DNA of 60,000 bases, taken from the NCBI GenBank assembly GCA_037447655.1, contig JBBHKE010002613.1, positions 176,758-236,757 of the forward strand, given 5' to 3'. Source of the DNA: Zygnema cylindricum (lineage: Eukaryota; Streptophyta; Zygnematophyceae; Zygnematales; Zygnemataceae). A model generated the notes under the pieces. It made no database searches. It worked only from the letters and a program-made list of their open reading frames with translations, and had not been told where the DNA came from. Position 1 is the first letter of the stretch, and each line of letters begins with the position of its first letter. Shown piece by piece: positions 57,316 through 60,000 of this stretch. A program made the translations under genes and the position numbers.

Positions 57316-60000
57316 CCGTGACGTTTTTGTTGTCCAATGGTTGCACGTTTGTGGGCTACTTTTATGTTTGGTAGTGGTCGGGTCAACATATATAATTTTT
57401 CGTGTCTGTCAGACTAATTGTTTTGGTGTGTAAGGCTTTTCTCCGAGTACGTATGTGATTTGCAGCTATTTGTGTGGCTATTGCCGCCCTATCCATTAGA
57501 CGATCCTTAAGCTCACTGTTCATTCTAACTAAGGAAAATGTACTATTCTTATGAAAGATTTATTTTTGTTTTTTGCTGTGGTATCTGGAAGGAGTAAAAT
57601 TGTGGACCATTAAATACTAAGGATACAAATTTGTCAACCAATAAGCATGATAGAAGCTAAAAATTAATAAACTGCAGCCCTTTTCTAACCATTCTGGTCA
57701 GTGTACTCAGGCCTTTGTACTGATGTTTCTGGTCAGATTCAGCTGAAACTTTTTCTCGACAATATTTGATATCGAACTTCTGCGCTGGATGTTATAAAAA
57801 ATTCTGACATCAGCTGCACTGTTTTCTCTTTTCCTTTAAGGTCGAGTTTGTGCCAGCATTTGCATTGTCCATCTCTTGAGTGCTCGTTTTAGTGTGCATT
57901 ATTGACTGGGGAAATCGACTGTGTTCGGATATCAGTTTCTCTAGTAAATTAGAGGGAGCGGGACAATGAAGGATTTGCTAAATGTGAAATTTATAATTAT
58001 TACGGTTCTTAAAGAGAAGTCAATGGTAGCAGGTAGGTGTTAGGCAGATGACCTCCAAGACTAAGATGGTCAGTGTATCTCAAATTCCTTCTGTATTGTC
58101 GCAGAGGAATGTCATGTAACATTTATATTATGGCTAATGGAGTACAGCAAATAAACTATGATCCAATATTTTTGTAGCATTAACAAGGGCAAAAGACACT
58201 AACCATTAACTATAGGGACACGAGAGGCAATGTATTCAACGGGAGACAGCATATATATGGAAACGTGCATGTTTCAACTACCCAGGATGAGATTAGGCAC
58301 TGATATCTGCTACTCAAAATCCAAAATAGCTACATATTGGATTGCTAGTCAAGTAAATGAAATTATGAGCCTTTGGTCGGCTATACATTTTAATTATGTT
58401 GCAAATGACATGGCTGAATTTAAACCATTTAATCAAATTAAGAAGAAACATTTTGTTCACACTTGTGATCCTGGAGCATCACAAACAGGCACAGAATTAG
58501 AGGCATTAATGCTTATAGAGGTTCATAGTGTAGATTTATATGGAGAGCTTGTACTCCAGATATAAAACATTTGTGAATCAACAATTTCAAGTAGTGTGAA
58601 GTACACACAGAAAAACACCACATACCTTGGGCTTCAGTAACTAATAATTGTTTTGCATCGAGGATCTGTGTCAGGTTTGGTGATAAATGTTGTTTTTCAA
58701 CAGGCTCTCTTATGAGTAATTTTTTTTTTTTTTTGCTTCCTATTGTTACTTTGTTACTACATAGGCACATAAAAACCTAGCATTGTTATTTGATTGGTGT
58801 AAGATTGTCCATCTGTCATGTCTAATTCAGGTGAACAAATGGTGCCACAAACCCTAACTAAGTTCACTTCCTAACTTGAAATGTTAATGCAAGTTTTAAT
58901 TCGAGAAAGTAAAATTAAATATAGTGACTTCTCATTACAAATAATGATACATGTCGCTGTTATCCAAAAGCAGGACCATTTGAACACCTACAAAAATATA
59001 TATACATCATATATTTATTTATTTATAACTGCGTTACCGACTGTTACTAAACAAAAAAAATCCACATGCCTCCAAAATTAATCGCCAAAAAAATGTCTTC
59101 TCTCTGAGCCAAGTAGCCTAGAAGAATCCCAAATACTCTCTATCTTTAAAAAAAGTCGAGCTTTATCTCTACCTTTAGCTATTGCTTCAAAAACGTTAAG
59201 AAAAAAAAATATAGGACCATTAAACCTCCTAGTAACCATTCAAAAAAGACTAAACCCCTCACTCTATAGAGAAAACTTGACGATAATATACAGTAATATA
59301 CGTACAACTCAAATGTATGGAATACCTACACTAAAAATAACTAAGTTTTTTGACGGGGCGCGATGTACTTTTTCGACCTCATTTACTTCTCTACTTTAAA
59401 TGCTTCCTTGACTAATATCTGCAGTATAAGAAACACAATGCCTACACTAAAAATAACTAAGAGTTTTCTGAAGGGGCACGATGTACTTTTTCAACCTCAT
59501 ATACTTCTCTACTCTAAATGCTTCCTTGACTAATATCTCCAGTATAAGAAACACAATAAAAATCATAATCATCGACTCCATCTAAAAGAGAGAGAGAGAG
59601 AAGGAAGTGAGAGAAAGGTGTTTTCAGTTTTTTCTCCGTTTAAAATTGTTGTTGAAACATATTTATATGGTAAAATTTGACATCAATTGGACCGCCTGCA
59701 CATGAAAACAAGTGAAATCCCATGTAAAAAATCTGAAGATAAAAACCCTAAAAAGTTACTAATACTCTCCATATTCCCCCTATTAAACACAACCGTTCTT
59801 TCTCATATTCCCCTCCCTCCCTCTTCTTATGGTAGCCCCCAAGAACAGCTCAAAGATGCAAAGAATCATAGCGTGATCACATTGAAGAAATTCGTCTTCA
59901 TGTTGAAATTAAATGGTACAATTTTAGAATAAATTGTACCCAAAATTACCCAAAAAAACTGTACGAATTGTACGATTTACCCTTGTCACGACGAAAAACT
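57316..60000. other. eL28 3' flank without a recognised gene
   Basis: ORFs at 58230-58565 and elsewhere lack convincing domains. A MITE-like right end (GCTTATAGAGGTTCATAGTG) lies at about 58510. The rest is AT-rich. Confidence 0.5.
59325..59554. repeat. 116-bp tandem duplication
   Basis: CCTACACTAAAAATAACTAA begins at 59325 and 59441, and the following CGATGTACTTTTTC and CTTCCTTGACTAATATCT blocks match. Confidence 0.85.

Noticed and set aside
58230-58565. 111-aa ORF with TDICYSKSKIATYW, like the copia motif TRPDICYAVSKLARY
   Set aside because: Only this short stretch resembles copia. The rest does not follow the expected order, so it was not called.
1-60000. tRNA genes and complete rRNA genes
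   Set aside because: No complete A-box/B-box pair or cloverleaf could be recognised by eye. Only the 5S-like fragments at 34.7-34.8 kb were kept; a tRNAscan-SE run would be decisive.

Overview
The window is nuclear DNA from a eukaryote. It holds spliced genes with GT-AG introns, long introns full of microsatellites and small transposons, and no operon structure. Three intact housekeeping genes can be reconstructed exon by exon with unbroken reading frame. They are the circularly permuted nucleolar GTPase NOG2/GNL2 (minus strand, 11 exons, 704 aa, 10229-19172), an SDE2-like ubiquitin-fold and SAP-like protein (minus strand, 3 exons, about 408 aa, 42642-44683), and 60S ribosomal protein eL28 (plus strand, three coding exons plus a probable 5' UTR exon, 147 aa, 52098-56814). 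The eL28 C-terminus, the SDE2 core, TTTAGGG-type repeats and telo-box-like motifs near the eL28 start suggest the green lineage, perhaps a streptophyte alga or an early-diverging plant. The species cannot be fixed from this window.

Layout. At 1-490 is the 3' end of a Ty1/copia retrotransposon with a 224-bp LTR. At 1021-6499 is a decayed but recognisable multi-exon gene for a very large dynamin/GBP-like GTPase with a cysteine-rich C-terminal half. At 8040-9330 is a degenerate non-LTR reverse-transcriptase fragment. NOG2 fills 10.2-19.2 kb. From 19.2 to 34.6 kb lies a gene-poor block unusually rich in GTACG-type motifs. It contains two 49-bp satellites, a second inverted copia end (26.2-27.0 kb), a Crypton tyrosine-recombinase element (27.0-29.8 kb), a 20-bp TTTAGGG-containing repeat, and an array of terminal-inverted-repeat units (31.5-34.6 kb). 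Two 5S-rRNA-like fragments at 34.7-34.8 kb precede about 4 kb of alternating polypurine and polypyrimidine blocks, then T-rich and degenerate CCCTAA-like sequence to about 40.4 kb. SDE2 follows, then nested small transposons (45.1-45.8 kb), a second copy of the non-LTR element (46.5-47.6 kb), duplicated GGTCGGTT-rich DNA (49.2-50.3 kb), eL28 and a repeat-bearing 3' flank.

The genes do not form a pathway cluster, although NOG2 (pre-60S assembly and export) and eL28 (60S component) both serve the large ribosomal subunit. The most notable material is mobile or decayed: the Crypton, the giant GTPase relic, a small TIR transposon family that repeatedly enters introns of all the housekeeping loci, and a hAT-like element nested inside another small element with an 8-bp target duplication. 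Identifications rest on reading the sequence against remembered family patterns. No database search was possible.
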